This document shows positions 46,042-58,112 of a stretch of 64,000 bases of DNA, piece after piece. Where the stretch lies: the NCBI GenBank assembly GCA_902806565.1, contig CADCXA010000030.1:620001-684000 (forward strand), in the 5' to 3' direction. How positions within the stretch are numbered: position 1 is the stretch's first letter; every line of letters begins with the position of its first letter. Source of the stretch: Hypoxylon rubiginosum. Taxonomy: Eukaryota; Ascomycota; Sordariomycetes; Xylariales; Hypoxylaceae. The position numbers were made by a program, and so were the translations under genes. The notes beneath the pieces are model-generated. The model saw nothing but the letters and a program-made list of their open reading frames with translations. It had not been told where the DNA came from and did not search any database.

Positions 46042-47252
46042 TGTTCGTCCTGTTGGTTGTGCTGTTCTGAAATGGGGGATAAATCATGAGAACCACACAT
46101 GGACTTGACGGTAAGAAATGTGAGTGCGGTCGCTGGTCGCTGCTGTGGTACGACTGCTCTTCCGGTTACGGAGAGCACAATCTGTCGAATATACGTTCCA
46201 GCTATAGATGTAGCTGTTCTATCCCTAAGTTTGTAATGCAGAGCAAGACTCGAGATATGCAAGGGGTGGAGGCTTGGCGTCTAATTACCTTGTAGCAGTG
46301 TTGCCGTAATTACAAGGAGGTTAGTGGATAAGGCAGGGCCATTATCGTTGTATCATACCAGCTGCCGAATGCCTCGGCTGCCAACAGCTGCTTCACAGCT
46401 GAAAAGGAGGCCCTATGTTTTGGTAGCTCGTTCCGTAGGCCGGATCCACTTTAAACCCCTAACTCCTGAGACTCTGAGGCTCATATCGGATGTGGAAGCC
46501 ATGTGTATTCCCCGAAATGAGAATATTATATGACTTGTGTTACAATTGATGGACTGGGATTTATCGGTACTAGTAAACTTGTTTATTATACACGTTTACC
46601 TGTGAGTCGTGACTTGGCTTAGCTGAGTTCTTTGGAAAAAGGACGTGATACAGCTTCCATATTAACGACGCGATTATATGCCTGACGACTTGGAAATAAT
46701 CAGACTAGCTGTATGGCTCTATGGCTTGCATATTCGCACACGCAATCGTTCCGACCCTGCCGCACGACATATTGTACCTCATGCATTTATTTGTTGATTC
46801 CAGGCAGTCTCCCTTGAGATTTGAGGCTGAGCGCCGGGTGGACTCGTGGAGCGCTGGAGCGGCAATACGAGGTCAGGGGTGATATAGCGCCGGCATATCC
46901 ACTGGCATCCATTGGATGTGGAGCCTGTTGGCTTATTTTTGGACTGATTGGGGACGAACGAACCTGAATTAACCCCTGTTGGAACGAGGATGTTGATGCG
47001 ATCCGATTTTCGATCTCCTTTCCGAATGAGCTTTTTCTTCTGCTTCTAGAACTGCTGATCCCCTTTCTTTCTATTTCTTCACCTAATTTTTTTTACTTTC
47101 GTTTTCTATCTTGGAATAATTCTTTATCCCTCGTTCACTCGTTATTCGAACACCTCTTCGCTGCATCTTGTAGCTGTCACTCGCTTGCTATTGCTATTGC
47201 TATTGTTTTCTTATTCCTTCGCTCGGTACTTATTAATACACTAATATACAAG
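46042..47252. promoter_or_regulatory. divergent promoter region between FGGY kinase and GH17 genes
   Basis: About 1.2 kb between divergent starts. The side near the GH17 gene is rich in CTTTCTATTTCTTC-type pyrimidine tracts, including a (TTGCTA) repeat near 47188-47207. No gene seen. Confidence 0.5.
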
Positions 47253-48323
47253 ATGCGCTTCGCTACGTCAGTCCTCGGTCTTGCGGCTACCGCCAGCACT
47301 GCCGCTGCTGTTAGTGCTGCCAACTCTGGCATCAAAGGCTTCAACTACGGAGCCTTTTTCCTGAACCAGGCTGCTAAGCAGCAGGCTGACTTCGCCTACG
47401 AATTTAACCGTGCCAAGAGCCTCCCGGGTACCAGCGGTTGGACGAGTGCTCGTTTGTACTCGATGAGTAAGTTGAGCTGATGCTGACCACCTCGATATAC
47501 CACCAGGCACTAATAATTCCACTTCACCAGTCCAATGGGGAACTGCCAGCAACGTGATCAGCGCCATCCCGGCAGCCATCGAAACTAAGACCACCCTCCT
47601 GCTTGGCCTTTGGGTCTCGGGAAGCGACCAGGCCATTACCAACGAGATCGCAGCTCTCAAGGCTGCCATCAGCCAGTACGGATCCTCCTTCACCGACCTC
47701 GTCGTAGGTATTTCCGTCGGAAGCGAGGACCTCTACCGAGACGCCAGCGGCGAAGTCGGCATCGGCCCCCAGAAGCTCATCAACTGCATCTCCCAAGTCC
47801 GCAGCGCCATCGCCGGCACCGCGCTCGCGAGCGTCCCCGTCGGCCACGTCGACACCTACGACTCGTTCCTGAACGGCACGAACCGAGCCGTCATCGACAA
47901 CATTGATTGGCTTGGTTTTGACGGCTACCCTTACTGGGAGCAGAGCAAGCCCAACAGCATCGGCGACGCCCCCGAGCGGTTCTACGACGGGTTCAACAAG
48001 ACCCTCGCCCTCGCCGGCAGCAAGCCCGTATACGTTACCGAGACTGGGTGGCCCGTGTCTGGAGATACCGTCGGATCGGCCGTGCCTAGCAAGGAGAATG
48101 CTCGTATCTACTGGCAGGATATCGCCTGCAGCCTGATCGCGCGCGGTGTCAACCTCTGGTGGTACGACCTCCAAGAGTCCCAGTGGGGTACCGCCAACCC
48201 GGACTTCGGCATCTACCCGGCTGGTGACCTAGGCACGGCCACGGCAAACTACGACCTTTCCTGCGTAAGTTTCCATTCTTTGGCGAACATGCGCCTAGTT
48301 AAACGCTAACATGGTATTAGTAA
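47253..48323 (+). CDS. secreted GH17 beta-1,3-glucan hydrolase/transferase (Bgl2-like)
   Basis: Exons 47253-47466, 47531-48264 and 48321-48323; 316 residues. The third exon is just the stop codon TAA, reached by a phase-0 intron (GTAAGT...CTAAC...TTAG). Signal peptide about 1-22. The TIM-barrel starts GIKGFNYGAF. The predicted acid/base is Glu137 (VGSEDLY) and the nucleophile Glu242 (VTETGWPV), with the GH17 aromatic segment IDWLGFDGYPYW before it. The end DLSC matches Bgl2-type enzymes without a GPI or carbohydrate-binding tail. It acts in the cell wall on beta-1,3-glucan. If the last intron were retained, 14 extra residues would be added, so the Cys-stop ending is preferred. Confidence 0.93.
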
Positions 48324-49438
48324 ATCACACCCTTATAAAGCAAGAGCATCATTATGTTAGGTAAACATATTGGAGGTATATAGATCTTGAATTCGCCATA
48401 GTGCCCTTGGAGCGTTTAGGCGTTAATATCCAACATGTAATTAAGTTATCGGGTAGATATAGAGGTTAGATTGGACGGGCCATTCAAAGGAACAAGTCGG
48501 TAGATATGGGTGGTTAACTTGGACTAATATGGCATCAATCAAGCGCGTTTTACATTCGACTTCATTCAATGAATTGGCTGTTGGCTTATGACAATCTACG
48601 CCTCGAGTCTGTCAAACCAACACGGACTCGGCACATAAGAAGTGAGGTTGGTCTTCGGGCTTACGTCTTTAAAAGCTTTAGTCAACTGAACCTTAATCTA
48701 TTTCTCTGAAGTTGCGTTATATGCTCGGCCCAATTCTCGTCATAAATTAATTAGTTGGCTTCTAAGTAGATCAATAACTCACTACATGACAGACTTCCTC
48801 GACGATCGTAGACACTCTCCTAGTACTCGTTCGTTCATTTCTAGACTCGAGCGTATAAGCAAACTGACATGTTACATTTTCTGTGAAAGACGCCTTTATT
48901 ATTTTGGACGAAAATACTTCGACCAGTTAAGTTCGGTGTCGTTTAGAAATGCAGCCCAATGGATCTTGCAGTCAGGCCAATGGACGTTTAGATGGGTTCA
49001 AGTGCTACAGAAACTTAGCAGTACCGACGAACAGAGTACACGGCCTGTATCGCTCTAGGTTGATGGCCAGCCTGGTTGAACTCTTGATCGTTAGCACTTT
49101 TGGAAAAAATACTCTTTGGAAGTCTGCAGATCACGGAGAAGTAAATGACGAGGTACAGACGCTGGCGATGGCACTCAAGTCGTCACGACTCATTGATGCT
49201 ATTGAAACTAATACGATATGATGAGGCATAATTTTTTCAAAATGAGACTATTACTATTACATTTAGCATTCCCCTCAGCGACTGGCTCTAGAGCAATTCT
49301 AATCCAAATAATCGTTGTTCAAAATTGCATTTGCCAAAAGATATCGGCTAGCAGTGAACACCGCAAGTAGTGGAGTTAGTAGCACCGAACCATGACCAAC
49401 CAGTCCTGCAAACTTCTTCAGGGAGCCAGCGAATCCTA
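48324..49438. other. intergenic between convergent GH17 and GH64 genes
   Basis: About 1.1 kb. Plus-strand ORFs at 48786-49058 and 48949-49221 overlap in different frames; neither has a recognisable domain or splice context. They could be a decayed gene, but the sequence does not show one. Confidence 0.45.
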
Positions 49439-50548
49439 TCACGCCTGACCGCCCCCGACCGTCACGGTGAAGAGGGCCGGGTCGCCCGCGTTCACCTTCC
49501 CGGACTGGTCGTCGCCGCCGTCCGGCTGCACGTCGTCGTACGCGAAGGCGTACCCCTTGCCGTCGACGTTGTGCGCGTGCACGAGGCGCGCGTAGTGGTT
49601 CGTCGGGTCCCGCCCGTAGAACGTGTGCGGCAGCGACGGGTGCTCGTCGGCGCCCAGCAGCGCCGTGCGCGCGAACGCGGCCGCCAGGCGCGGGATGATG
49701 GCGTTGCGCGTCGGCGAGGGGCCCGTCGTGAACGGCCCGCTGTTGCAGCCGAGGATGTCGGCCGTCGTCGGCCGCCCGAACGTCTCCCCGCCGATCGTGA
49801 CGGCGTCGTCGCCCGTGAACTCGGCGTCGAGAATCCCTGGGGCCGCCTGCGTGTTGATGCGCAGCGCCGGGCGCGCCGCCCACACCTCGTCCACGTACGG
49901 CTCGAAGTACCCGTCGAAGCTCGCGCCTACGGCGTTCCCGTGCGTCGCGTTGAGCACCCGCAGCACCCTGCCGTCGCGCTCGACGACGAGCTTGTCCCAC
50001 GGCCGGCCGTCCGCGTGCGCCTGCTCCCGCAGCGCGGCCGCGAGGCGATCAACGCCATCGGGCGCCATGCCGGCGACGTGATGGGCCTCGCCGCCGTCCT
50101 GCTCCAGGGAGATGGCGATCGGCAGGCGCGGGACGAAGTCGACGTAGCTGATGTTGGCGTACAGCTGGGCGTCGTTGAGGGTGAACTCGCAGAAGCCGAA
50201 GTCGACGTCCGCGTTCGGGTCGCTCGGGTTCAGCACGCTGGGCTCGACCAGGGCCGGGCCCGGGTTGAGGAGGAAGGTGAGCTTGCGGCCCCGGGAAAAC
50301 CATATCCGGCCGCCGGCCATCTGCGGGATTGTGACGGTGACGGTGTGACCGGGCGGCCCAATGGGGATGGCGCAGTCCTCGGTCAGCGGCGAACCGATGG
50401 CGGGCGGGTCCTGGGGGAAGTAAAGATCGCCGTCGACCTTCAGAATGCAACGCTGTCCGCCATGCTGCAGGGCAATTCCGGTGATGTAAGCGTACACCTG
50501 ATCGGAGTCGCTGCTATTCTTTAACGCTATCTTTAGCGAGTCAGGCAT
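49439..50548 (-). CDS. GH64 endo-1,3-beta-glucanase (thaumatin-like fold)
   Basis: Single exon, 369 residues. It begins SLKIALKNSS, the first strand of the thaumatin-like beta sandwich. The middle has CILKVDGDLYFP, IWFSRG and FLLNPGPALVEPS. The predicted catalytic pair is the Glu of FGFCEFT and the Asp of SYVDFV, 16 residues apart, the same spacing as the known Glu/Asp pair of the GH64 laminaripentaose-producing enzyme. The C-terminal half contains PYVDEVW and the end domain with GCNSGPF and FYGRDPTNHYARLVH. GH64 enzymes release pentasaccharides from beta-1,3-glucan. No signal peptide is visible at this ATG and no upstream exon is evident, which is odd for a glucanase. High GC. Confidence 0.9.
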   Translation of the reverse strand: MPDSLKIALKNSSDSDQVYAYITGIALQHGGQRCILKVDGDLYFPQDPPAIGSPLTEDCAIPIGPPGHTVTVTIPQMAGGRIWFSRGRKLTFLLNPGPALVEPSVLNPSDPNADVDFGFCEFTLNDAQLYANISYVDFVPRLPIAISLEQDGGEAHHVAGMAPDGVDRLAAALREQAHADGRPWDKLVVERDGRVLRVLNATHGNAVGASFDGYFEPYVDEVWAARPALRINTQAAPGILDAEFTGDDAVTIGGETFGRPTTADILGCNSGPFTTGPSPTRNAIIPRLAAAFARTALLGADEHPSLPHTFYGRDPTNHYARLVHAHNVDGKGYAFAYDDVQPDGGDDQSGKVNAGDPALFTVTVGGGQA

Positions 50549-51328
50549 GATTAATGGAGTGCTCTACTTTATGTTGCAGTTGCTTGATTACGTGTATGTA
50601 CCAGGTAGATACTTTTATCTAAGGCTTTCATTTAAGGCTCTACCGATAGGCAATTTCATCGTAGGTACTTATAGGCGCCTAGGATTATTTGCTTCTCAAT
50701 TTGACTCCCAAAGAAGTTGGCACCACGTAACGGTATTTGTTAGCGGATGATGACGTATGCCGCCTTTAGTTCCAAGTACAGTTGCATCTTTTTCTTCATC
50801 TCACCAAGTTTTCTTCTCATTTCTCATCAACACGTATTTAATGAACGGAAACCTGTCCAAACACGTTTTCATAAATCACATTAGCCTATGGAGACTGCCA
50901 TTGCTGTCCCTTACATATATAGAGGCGTTAGGTGGAGAAAAATCTCATATTACAACTCATCAATCAATCATATGGACAACTAATGTAGTCCAGGTCTCTT
51001 ATGTAGTCATCCAACAGTACTTGTCTCTTAAATTAATGACCCCTAAGAGTTTACAAGGTTGAAATCGAAAATAAATCTTCTATCTCATACCAGCCAGCCC
51101 CACGGCAGTGCAGCACCGCCATGTGAGACCACAATGTTGTAGATACAGATGTTCTCAGCCTCAAAACCCCGCCTCTCCCTCTATACATTCATAGGTACAA
51201 CTGCCCTCCTATAAGTAGCAGTTCACAACTTGCCAGACATGGTATCTAGATAGATAGAGGATAGCTGTTACTGAAACATCCACTTTTCATCAATAACTTC
51301 ACCTTCCGACACTCGTATTCAGCAGAAA
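50549..51328. promoter_or_regulatory. divergent region between GH64 and DUF6594 genes
   Basis: AT-rich promoter space of two divergent genes, with TAGGCGCCTAGG near 50672 as a local inverted repeat. No gene. Confidence 0.5.
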
Positions 51329-52245
51329 ATGTCCGTGAATATAAAAAGGCAGTTCTCTGCGCATTGGCAATTTAGCACCGCTGATAACAACCTTACATTA
51401 CATGGGTTTCGCCGATTCAAAACGACGCACCTACTTAACCTCCGTTTCCTGGAGGCAGAGATTGCCGAACTGGACCATGCTATTTACCAAGCCGGGCTCA
51501 GTTTAGAAATCCAACCTTCAGCTACCGACAGACTCGGATTGAAGCATAGCAAGAGAGATAGAGACATTCCGAAACTTGAGGATACTATTACGAATGAACT
51601 GGTATTGAAACTGCGTGACTTACTTCAGAAGTATGGTATGTAAAAGATTATCACCTTTTCCCCGGCCTCTTAGAAAATTCGCTAATGTGGATGAATTTAG
51701 ACGAAGCTTTAATCGCTTTTAATAAAGTCATGTCAATGGAAACTTTCTCGTTGATAGATGATGAGAAACAGTCCAGTCTTCGCGACGATCTCACACTTCA
51801 CGAAAAATACGAGACTCGTCTCCTACGGGTTGACCAGGAACCTCGGGCCCGCCAAGATCCGTTTCAACGATGGATCCACCGGCTGTTACGACGATTTCGG
51901 TATTGGAGATTGTCCAAAAATTACCAAGGAGACAGAGAAAGTCTTGCGTCCAATAACGCAAGGCATAGGTGGTCATACCAAAGCACGAGCTTGATTGCCG
52001 GCGTCTTCAGCCGTTTAATATTTGCGGTGATCATGGCGGTCTTCCTGATTGTCCCTTTGATACTGCTATCAGACGAGTCGCGGAAGGGGGCCCAGCTTGC
52101 GATAATCGCCGTCTGCATCGTGGTTTTCTCCAGTGTCGTTACGGTCATGATGAGAGCTTCCAATTTGGAGATGATGATTGTTACAGCGGCATATGCGGCG
52201 ATTCTATCGGTGTTTGTTTCCAATACGTCGCCAGTAGGAGGCTAG
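51329..52245 (+). CDS. DUF6594 family membrane protein
   Basis: Exons 51329-51635 and 51701-52245 (65-bp intron with GCTAATG branch), 283 residues. The N-terminal half is helical, with a leucine-rich HLLNLRFLEAEIAELDHAI segment (LLxLQxEIxxLE pattern of the family), and a basic linker (RWIHRLLRRFRYWRL) follows. The C-terminus has three membrane helices: LIFAVIMAVFLIVPLILLS, LAIIAVCIVVFSSVVTVMM and MMIVTAAYAAILSVFVS. This N-soluble plus C-terminal 3-TM layout defines the fungal DUF6594 group, which expands in many plant-associated ascomycetes and has no established function. Confidence 0.85.
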
Positions 52246-52598
52246 GTAATCTCGAAATTATATGATGTATGTATTGAAATATTGAAACACCGGTGTCGGG
52301 TTCTTATTTGAAATTGAGCTCCATTAGTAGGGCTGCAGTAGTGCAATATTTTGGCCCCTCTCCGGGATATCCGGACCCTGCCGTGGTGCTAATACTACCT
52401 CCTAACTGAGGAGCTACTTCGTACCAGGTAGGCATGAAATCATTTCGGTCTAATAACGATCAACCCGAAGCAATAAAATCATCTTAAATTTTTAGAGAGG
52501 CTTCAAATAGCATTCAATCGAGAGTGACTAGGCTAAATCGCCGAGTCTCTTTTCCAAGACACAAGACACAAGACACAAGACACAAGACACAAGACATC
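52246..52598. other. spacer and 5' leader of the Zn2Cys6 regulator
   Basis: Short AT-rich intergenic DNA ending in a tandem heptamer (about 52556-52596). An upstream in-frame ATG (52524) would translate through the repeat. Confidence 0.5.
52556..52596 (+). repeat. tandem heptamer ACACAAG, about five to six copies
   Basis: Nearly exact copies directly before the preferred start codon of the Zn2Cys6 gene, probably in its 5' leader. Confidence 0.85.
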
Positions 52599-54870
52599 AT
52601 GGTTGATACTAGCAACAGGTCAGCAAACACCGCCTACCCCAACCTGTCTGAAGACGGCACTCTGTCAAATGGACCGCCACAGAGCCTTAAAAGACTTAGG
52701 GCGTGCATCGCATGCCGTAACATGAAGACTAAATGCATTTCGGTACCCGGCTCCAACGATTGCGAGGCTTGTCTAAGGTACTCCCGGCCCTGTCAGGATC
52801 CCGGACCGCCTAAAGCACGCCTGAAGACATCTCAAAAGTTCACAGACCTCGAAAAGAGGATTGATGCCTTGACCAGCGCATTAGATGCCGAGAGACGCCG
52901 CAATCAGCAATTGCCTAAGCAAGTAACGACCGAGACACAGTGGTCAAATACTCCAGATTCTATCCCTAGAGATGATGATGTCTTCTCTCCCGCTACGCAG
53001 CAGGGTCAGGAACTGGGAGGCATCGTGAATGAAGCAAGAGAACTCGCGATACGCAGCGACGTCGTCGACCAGGGAGTGATAGACATGCCTACTGCCGGTC
53101 TACTATTTGACCACTGGAAATTCCACATGCGCCCATTCATGCCTGTCATCCGATTTTCAACCAACGAAAACGCACACACTATTCGCGCGAAGAGACCTAT
53201 ACTATTCTTGACAATCATGACAATAGCCGGGACTGCGATCAAGCCATCAATCGTGCCTCATCTCCTAACACAACTCAACAACACCCTTGCACAGGATGTC
53301 TTCATACAAGGCGCCAAGTCGCTCGACTTATTACAAGCCATGATTCTCTTCTCCCAGTATTATATACAGCCGCCACAGGTCAAAGCGTTCGCAATGCCTC
53401 AACATGCATATAGTGCCGTGATCATGTCGCACGACCTTGGGCTAGGCACTGCGAATAGAGGAGATGAGAGCAACAACAGAGAAAAAAAGGAGACTTATAG
53501 AACTTTATTGGCAGTCTATCTTGGCGCATCGTGGTTGGTGTTTTTACTACCTACTTGAAGATTTTATGGGTTAACTGACATACTTCTTTCAAAGTTCAGC
53601 GACGATTCTGCGTCGACACCAGCCTCTGATATCCACGTCATCACATCGAGACTATATCGAGGCTCTAACTCGAGATCATGATGGGGACCACGGCGATCAG
53701 TGGTTATGTAGTCTGGTGTCTCTTCAAGAACTCTTCGATGATGCCTCAAAAACATTGAACACATCATATGGCTTCGCTGATGAATCCTTTGACGATTTTA
53801 GAATCCAACACTTACTGGGTATCTTCCGGCAGAGGTTGAATGACTGGAAGACGTCCCGGTCAAGTGAAATTGACCAACGTAAGCACAATACTATCACTGC
53901 AATTCTGCGGCCTTTGACATTTGCTAACTTTGGATGTTCCGAAGGGCTGAAAAGTCATGCCGCGTCGGTGGCCGATCTCTACATTCACCAGGTCGCCATT
54001 CGGGTGTACAATTGCCAAATGCTTTCTTGGCTTCATGACAAGGAGCAGAACGGCCCGGCGCAGCCACAGCCGGTATTCACGCCAGCGCATACGGATGCGC
54101 TTTGCCACTGCTTGAAAGTCAGCGCCAACATCATGAAGATATATCTATCCTTAGATGAGGCAACTTCGCGCTCTCTGCCCAACATTTTCCTCCTCTGGAA
54201 CATGTGCGCGGCGGTTTGCCTGATTAAACTGGGCTATTTTGCTGAGAACCTATCATCTCATCGAACATACGATAGCAACAGTTCGGATCTACCATCACCA
54301 TCGAATCTTCTCGAACAAATGATCCAGAAACTGTCCAGCCTTTCTCAACACGGATACTTCCCGCAATCGAGACCGTTCATAGTTGCTTTCAAGAAGCTCA
54401 AGATGTGGTTTCTGCAGAAGAAGGCGATATGTATCAACGATAACGGGGATTGCTATAATGGGACCAGCGGCCCCGTCCATTATATCATTGAAACGCAAAC
54501 CCCACCAGCTTCTCCATCGGCAACGGAAAGAGAGGCATATGTCCACAAACCTTGTCCAGCCATAGTCGGCGATGGAGACCGATCGAGAAACCCGATCGAG
54601 CCTCCATACGAGCGAGATGTAGCTGCGACTCCAGGGATTCAATCAACAGGCCAACGGAGTCTTGATTGGGACCCAAACCCATATACGTCAGAACAGTCTA
54701 GAAGTCAAGCTCACGACATGACACTTACAAATAACGCTTTTGACTTGACTCTTGATACGAACTACTCGACTACTAACTTGGACGATTTCCAATTCGACTT
54801 CAATGATATGCTAGACATCGACAACTTCATGAGGCAGACGAATGACGACGGACTATGGTCTCTACTGTAA
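52599..54870 (+). CDS. Zn2Cys6 fungal transcription factor
   Basis: Exons 52599-53533 and 53595-54870, 736 residues. The DNA-binding cluster has Cys at 36, 39, 46, 55, 58 and 65 (C-x2-C-x6-C-x8-C-x2-C-x6-C), followed by a short coiled coil (LEKRIDALTSALDAE). The middle homology region begins around residue 180 (LLFDHWKFHMRPFMPVIRF). The intron uses donor GTTGGT and acceptor AAAG; the join gives GASCSATILRR, continuing the typical helix. The tail is acidic (DDFQFDFNDMLDIDNF), a likely activation domain. ATG 52599 is preferred over 52524 because the extra residues only translate the heptamer repeat. The neighbouring genes (DUF6594, NmrA-like) are candidate targets by proximity only. Confidence 0.9.
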
Positions 54871-55646
54871 TCAACATACGGCTATTGCAGCAATTCCAAG
54901 TAGCTTGGCAATGTAACCTTACAGTCCAAATGCGACGCTTCGCTTTAGTTCTACAGCCGTGTTAGTCGATGGAAAGCTGATTCAGCCCTGTTCGATATCA
55001 GCATTACCTAGCAGCCTAGCTGCCTAGGTCCTATCAAGTAAGCTTCGCCTTTATCGCGAAGAAGCGAAGATTATACTAGTACCTATGTGGCTTAATACTG
55101 GTCGGTTCTAGTTGACCCCGAGTGAATTTCATCCACCCTGCCAGCTAGGGGCGTTTCTAAAAATACTATGAGCTTGGCTTGCCCAGCTACACAGTCACGC
55201 ACAGTGTTACTCATACTGAATGCATTGCTACCTAGGCATTCTAGCGAGCGGCGGAAACTGGAGATTGGTGGAGTGAAATGACGGGGAAGGGTGTGTCTTT
55301 AATCGGTCGCTATAGCTCCGTACAGGGGTAGGCCGGTGTCTTGGACCGCCGAGATGGTCCATTTGTCATGATGCTGTGATTCGAGTCGTTGACGAACATC
55401 GTGTTGACGTTTGACTAGAGCAATCGCTCTCGCAAAAATGAAGATGCGATTTATAATATCAACCTGCCTACCTAGGGGCCTGATGCTGGATGAAAACGAT
55501 AAAAACCCAAGAGTTTGCCTGTCATTTTCATCATTACATTTTCACAACATTCACAACAATTCTACTCACAACCTGACAACCTGACAACCTCACAACATTC
55601 TCATTGCGACAACCACCATAACTAAAACATCCATCGAACTTTCACC
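54871..55646. other. intergenic, promoter of the NmrA-like gene
   Basis: Holds CCTAGCAGCCTAGCTGCCTAGG near 55008-55029 and a CACAAC/ACAACCTGAC repeat in the leader (55540-55600). No gene seen. Confidence 0.5.
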
Positions 55647-56627
55647 ATGTCTCGAGCCGTTCTTATCACTGGAGCCACTGGAAAGCAGGGCGGTTCGGTT
55701 ATCAAAGCCTTACTCAAAGCCAATGCCGATTTCGAAATTCTCGCCTTGACAAGAGATGCTCAATCCGCATCGGCTCAACGCCTACTAAAACAGTCCCCTA
55801 AGATCAAGTTGGTGACGGGAAACCTCGACGCTACCGAAAACATCTTCAGTAAAGCTAAAGAAGCGACAAAGGCACCCATCTGGGGAGTCTTCAGTGTTCA
55901 GGTAAGTTCCAAGAAACCATGCTTTCCTCAAAGTGATCGAAATGTTGACTTTCCTCTTCTCTAGCAAGCTATAGGCGGTGGTGCTAGCTCCCAAACCGAA
56001 GAAGTCCAAGGCAAGGCTTTAATCGATTCCTCGTTGAATAATGGCGTCAAGCACTTCGTGTACTCGTCCGTCGACCGCGGTGGCGCCAAGTCGGACGACA
56101 GCCCAACAGAAGTTCCGCACTTCATCAGCAAGCACAACATCGAGAAGCACCTCTACGAGAAGACCAGCGGCGGCGAGATGAGCTGGACCATCCTGCGGCC
56201 GGTCGGCTTCTTCGAGAACCTCGTGCCGGGCTTCATGGGCAAGGTCTTCTCGACCAGCTGGAAGATCACCCTGGCGAAGGACCGCAAGCTGCAGCTGGTC
56301 GCGACCAGCGACATCGGCTTCTTCGCCGCCCAGGCCCTCCTGAAGCCGGACGAGTACCGCAACAAGAAGCTCAGCCTCGCGGGCGACGAGCTGACGTACG
56401 AGCAGTTCGCGACCATCTTCAAGCAGAAGACCGGGGACAGCATGCCGACCACGTTCGAGTTCGTCGCGGGCATCATCAACGGCATGGTCAAGGAGCTGGG
56501 ATACATGTTTAAGTGGTTCAACAACGTCGGCTACGACGCTGACATCCCGTCGTTGAGGAAGATAAACCCCGAGATGAAGGACTTCGCGACGTGGCTTGAG
56601 AAGGAGAGTCAGTTCAAGACTCGTTAG
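55647..56627 (+). CDS. NmrA-like NAD(P)-binding protein
   Basis: Exons 55647-55901 and 55965-56627, 305 residues. The Rossmann start is VLITGATGKQGGSV (GxxGxxG); the second strand ALTRD carries the NADP-type Arg. HFVYSSVDRGG and TILRPVGFFENLVPG are hallmarks of the NmrA/HSCARG group of atypical SDRs that lack the Tyr-x3-Lys pair. Such proteins act as redox sensors or as reductases; NmrA itself regulates nitrogen genes by binding AreA. Which applies here cannot be read from sequence. The second exon is strongly GC-biased compared with the first. Its 3' end faces another NAD(P)-binding gene about 440 bp away. Confidence 0.92.
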
Positions 56628-57066
56628 ACCATGATTATATCTTAGAGCTAGGAAATTGAAAAGGAGGATGGAGAATGTGTGGGAATCGCTTAATATTAAT
56701 ATCAACACCTAATTTGTTAAATAGAATAGAATTCATTCAGTCATTCAAAGCCCAAAGTTCAATCGATGTAATGCGTACCTAATCAGCAACTTGATATTGG
56801 TTCCTCTAAGTAAAAGATTACGGCCCATCCCGCGTACAGCTTCAGTACCGTAGGGGCCATCTCACTGTCTCGAAGGTGTGAGCATGTTTACGTTCATGCA
56901 TTCAAACACGCACGGCTTACAATTCAGTCAATTTCTCTCCAAAATAAAAAGGATGCGTTTCATAGACTTGACGATTTGGATATACAATTTCTTTGAATTG
57001 AGAGTAAAGCTCATAGTTCAACTACACCTGTTGACTATTTCGTCGGATCTTGTTACAGCTAGTCTC
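56628..57066. other. convergent intergenic region
   Basis: 3' ends of the two NAD(P)-binding genes face each other. No further feature. Confidence 0.5.
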
Positions 57067-58112
57067 TTAATCTGTTTTGCCGACCTTGGAATACGCTCCA
57101 GGCAACTGCTCCCTCGGCGTAGCCCTGAAGAAGTCTTCCCAAGTCGTCGGCTTCACCTGAGGATATTTGTGGTTGTCCAGTTCAGGCCCGAGGAGTGTCT
57201 GTCCATTGGTCATGTAGTAATTGAAGAAGCTATGATGCATGTTAGACCTAAGACCTGCTCCGATCACGAAGAGGCCTTATACTCACAGGAAGATGTAGGA
57301 GAAGTAGTTTTGAGGGTTGTCTCTTCTCAGTTTATGCATCCGGGCAAATAACTCGTCCAACGAGCCCTGGCATTCGAGCTTAGGCTGAACCCCGTAAACC
57401 TTTTCAAAAGACTTCGCGATTTCACGGAACGGCGTCCGCTGGCCAACAACTGCGTATCCCCTTTGTCAGCCTCTGTTTAATAGACTGCATGTGCGAATTA
57501 CTCACACTTTTGGATTCCCACGGCATTCTTGTCTGCGCAGACAGCGGCCGTGTACTCTGCTGCGTTTTGGTAAGCGGTGCATTCCCAGATCTCGTCGCCG
57601 GTGCCCCAGTACTTGAAGGTCGTGGAAGCATCATCCCACGTTCCAAACATCGGAGAAAGCATCACGTCCATAAAGCCACCGACGAGAACATGTACTCCCT
57701 TGACCTTGTCCTGGGCATCGAGATAGGCCTTGACACGGATCATGGGGTCTTTAGGGAACAGCTGTCCCAGTTCGAGCTTAGAATAGTCCAGGGACCAGTC
57801 CGAAGACACGTAGCGCGGAACGCCTTCCGCGGCACAAGCATCGATGAGGAGCTTCTGGCCGTCGGTCATCAACTTGGGGTCGCCGAGGTAGCAGCATACT
57901 ACGACGTCGCACCCGGCGGCGAAGGAGCGGATGGCGGATGTATCGAAGGCGTCTCCCTTCACGAGTTCTACCTTAGAAGCGAAGGACTGCGGAACCTTGG
58001 AGGGGTCACGGCAGTAGCCCTTGACGGTGATCTCGGGGTATTGGAAGAGGGCGGCGGTGAGCTCGCGGGCAAACTTGCCGGTGATGCCAGCAATGCCAAC
58101 GGTAAGAGACAT
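57067..58112 (-). CDS. isoflavone-reductase/NmrA-like NAD(P)-binding protein
   Basis: Exons 58112-57506, 57449-57287 and 57229-57067, 310 residues, introns 56 and 57 bp. The N-terminus VGIAGITGKFARELTAAL carries a GxxGxxA-type dinucleotide motif. GYCRDPSKVP and GCDVVVCCYLGDP continue the fold, and VGGFMDVML and YWGTGDEIWECTAYQN mark the IFR/PCBER-like branch. Exons 2-3 carry FREIAKSFEKVYGV and MTNGQTLLGPELDN, typical of the fungal subgroup. Fungal members are usually poorly characterised reductases of aromatic or polyketide substrates. It is divergent from the APH-like kinase gene. Confidence 0.92.

Noticed and set aside
48786..49221. Overlapping 90-codon ORFs as a possible gene
   Set aside because: Two frames, no motif, no plausible intron; kept only as a note in the intergenic entry.
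49370..50524. 384-codon plus-strand ORF over the GH64 gene
   Set aside because: Arg/Val-rich shadow typical of the complement of GC3-biased coding sequence; GH64 motifs are on the minus strand.
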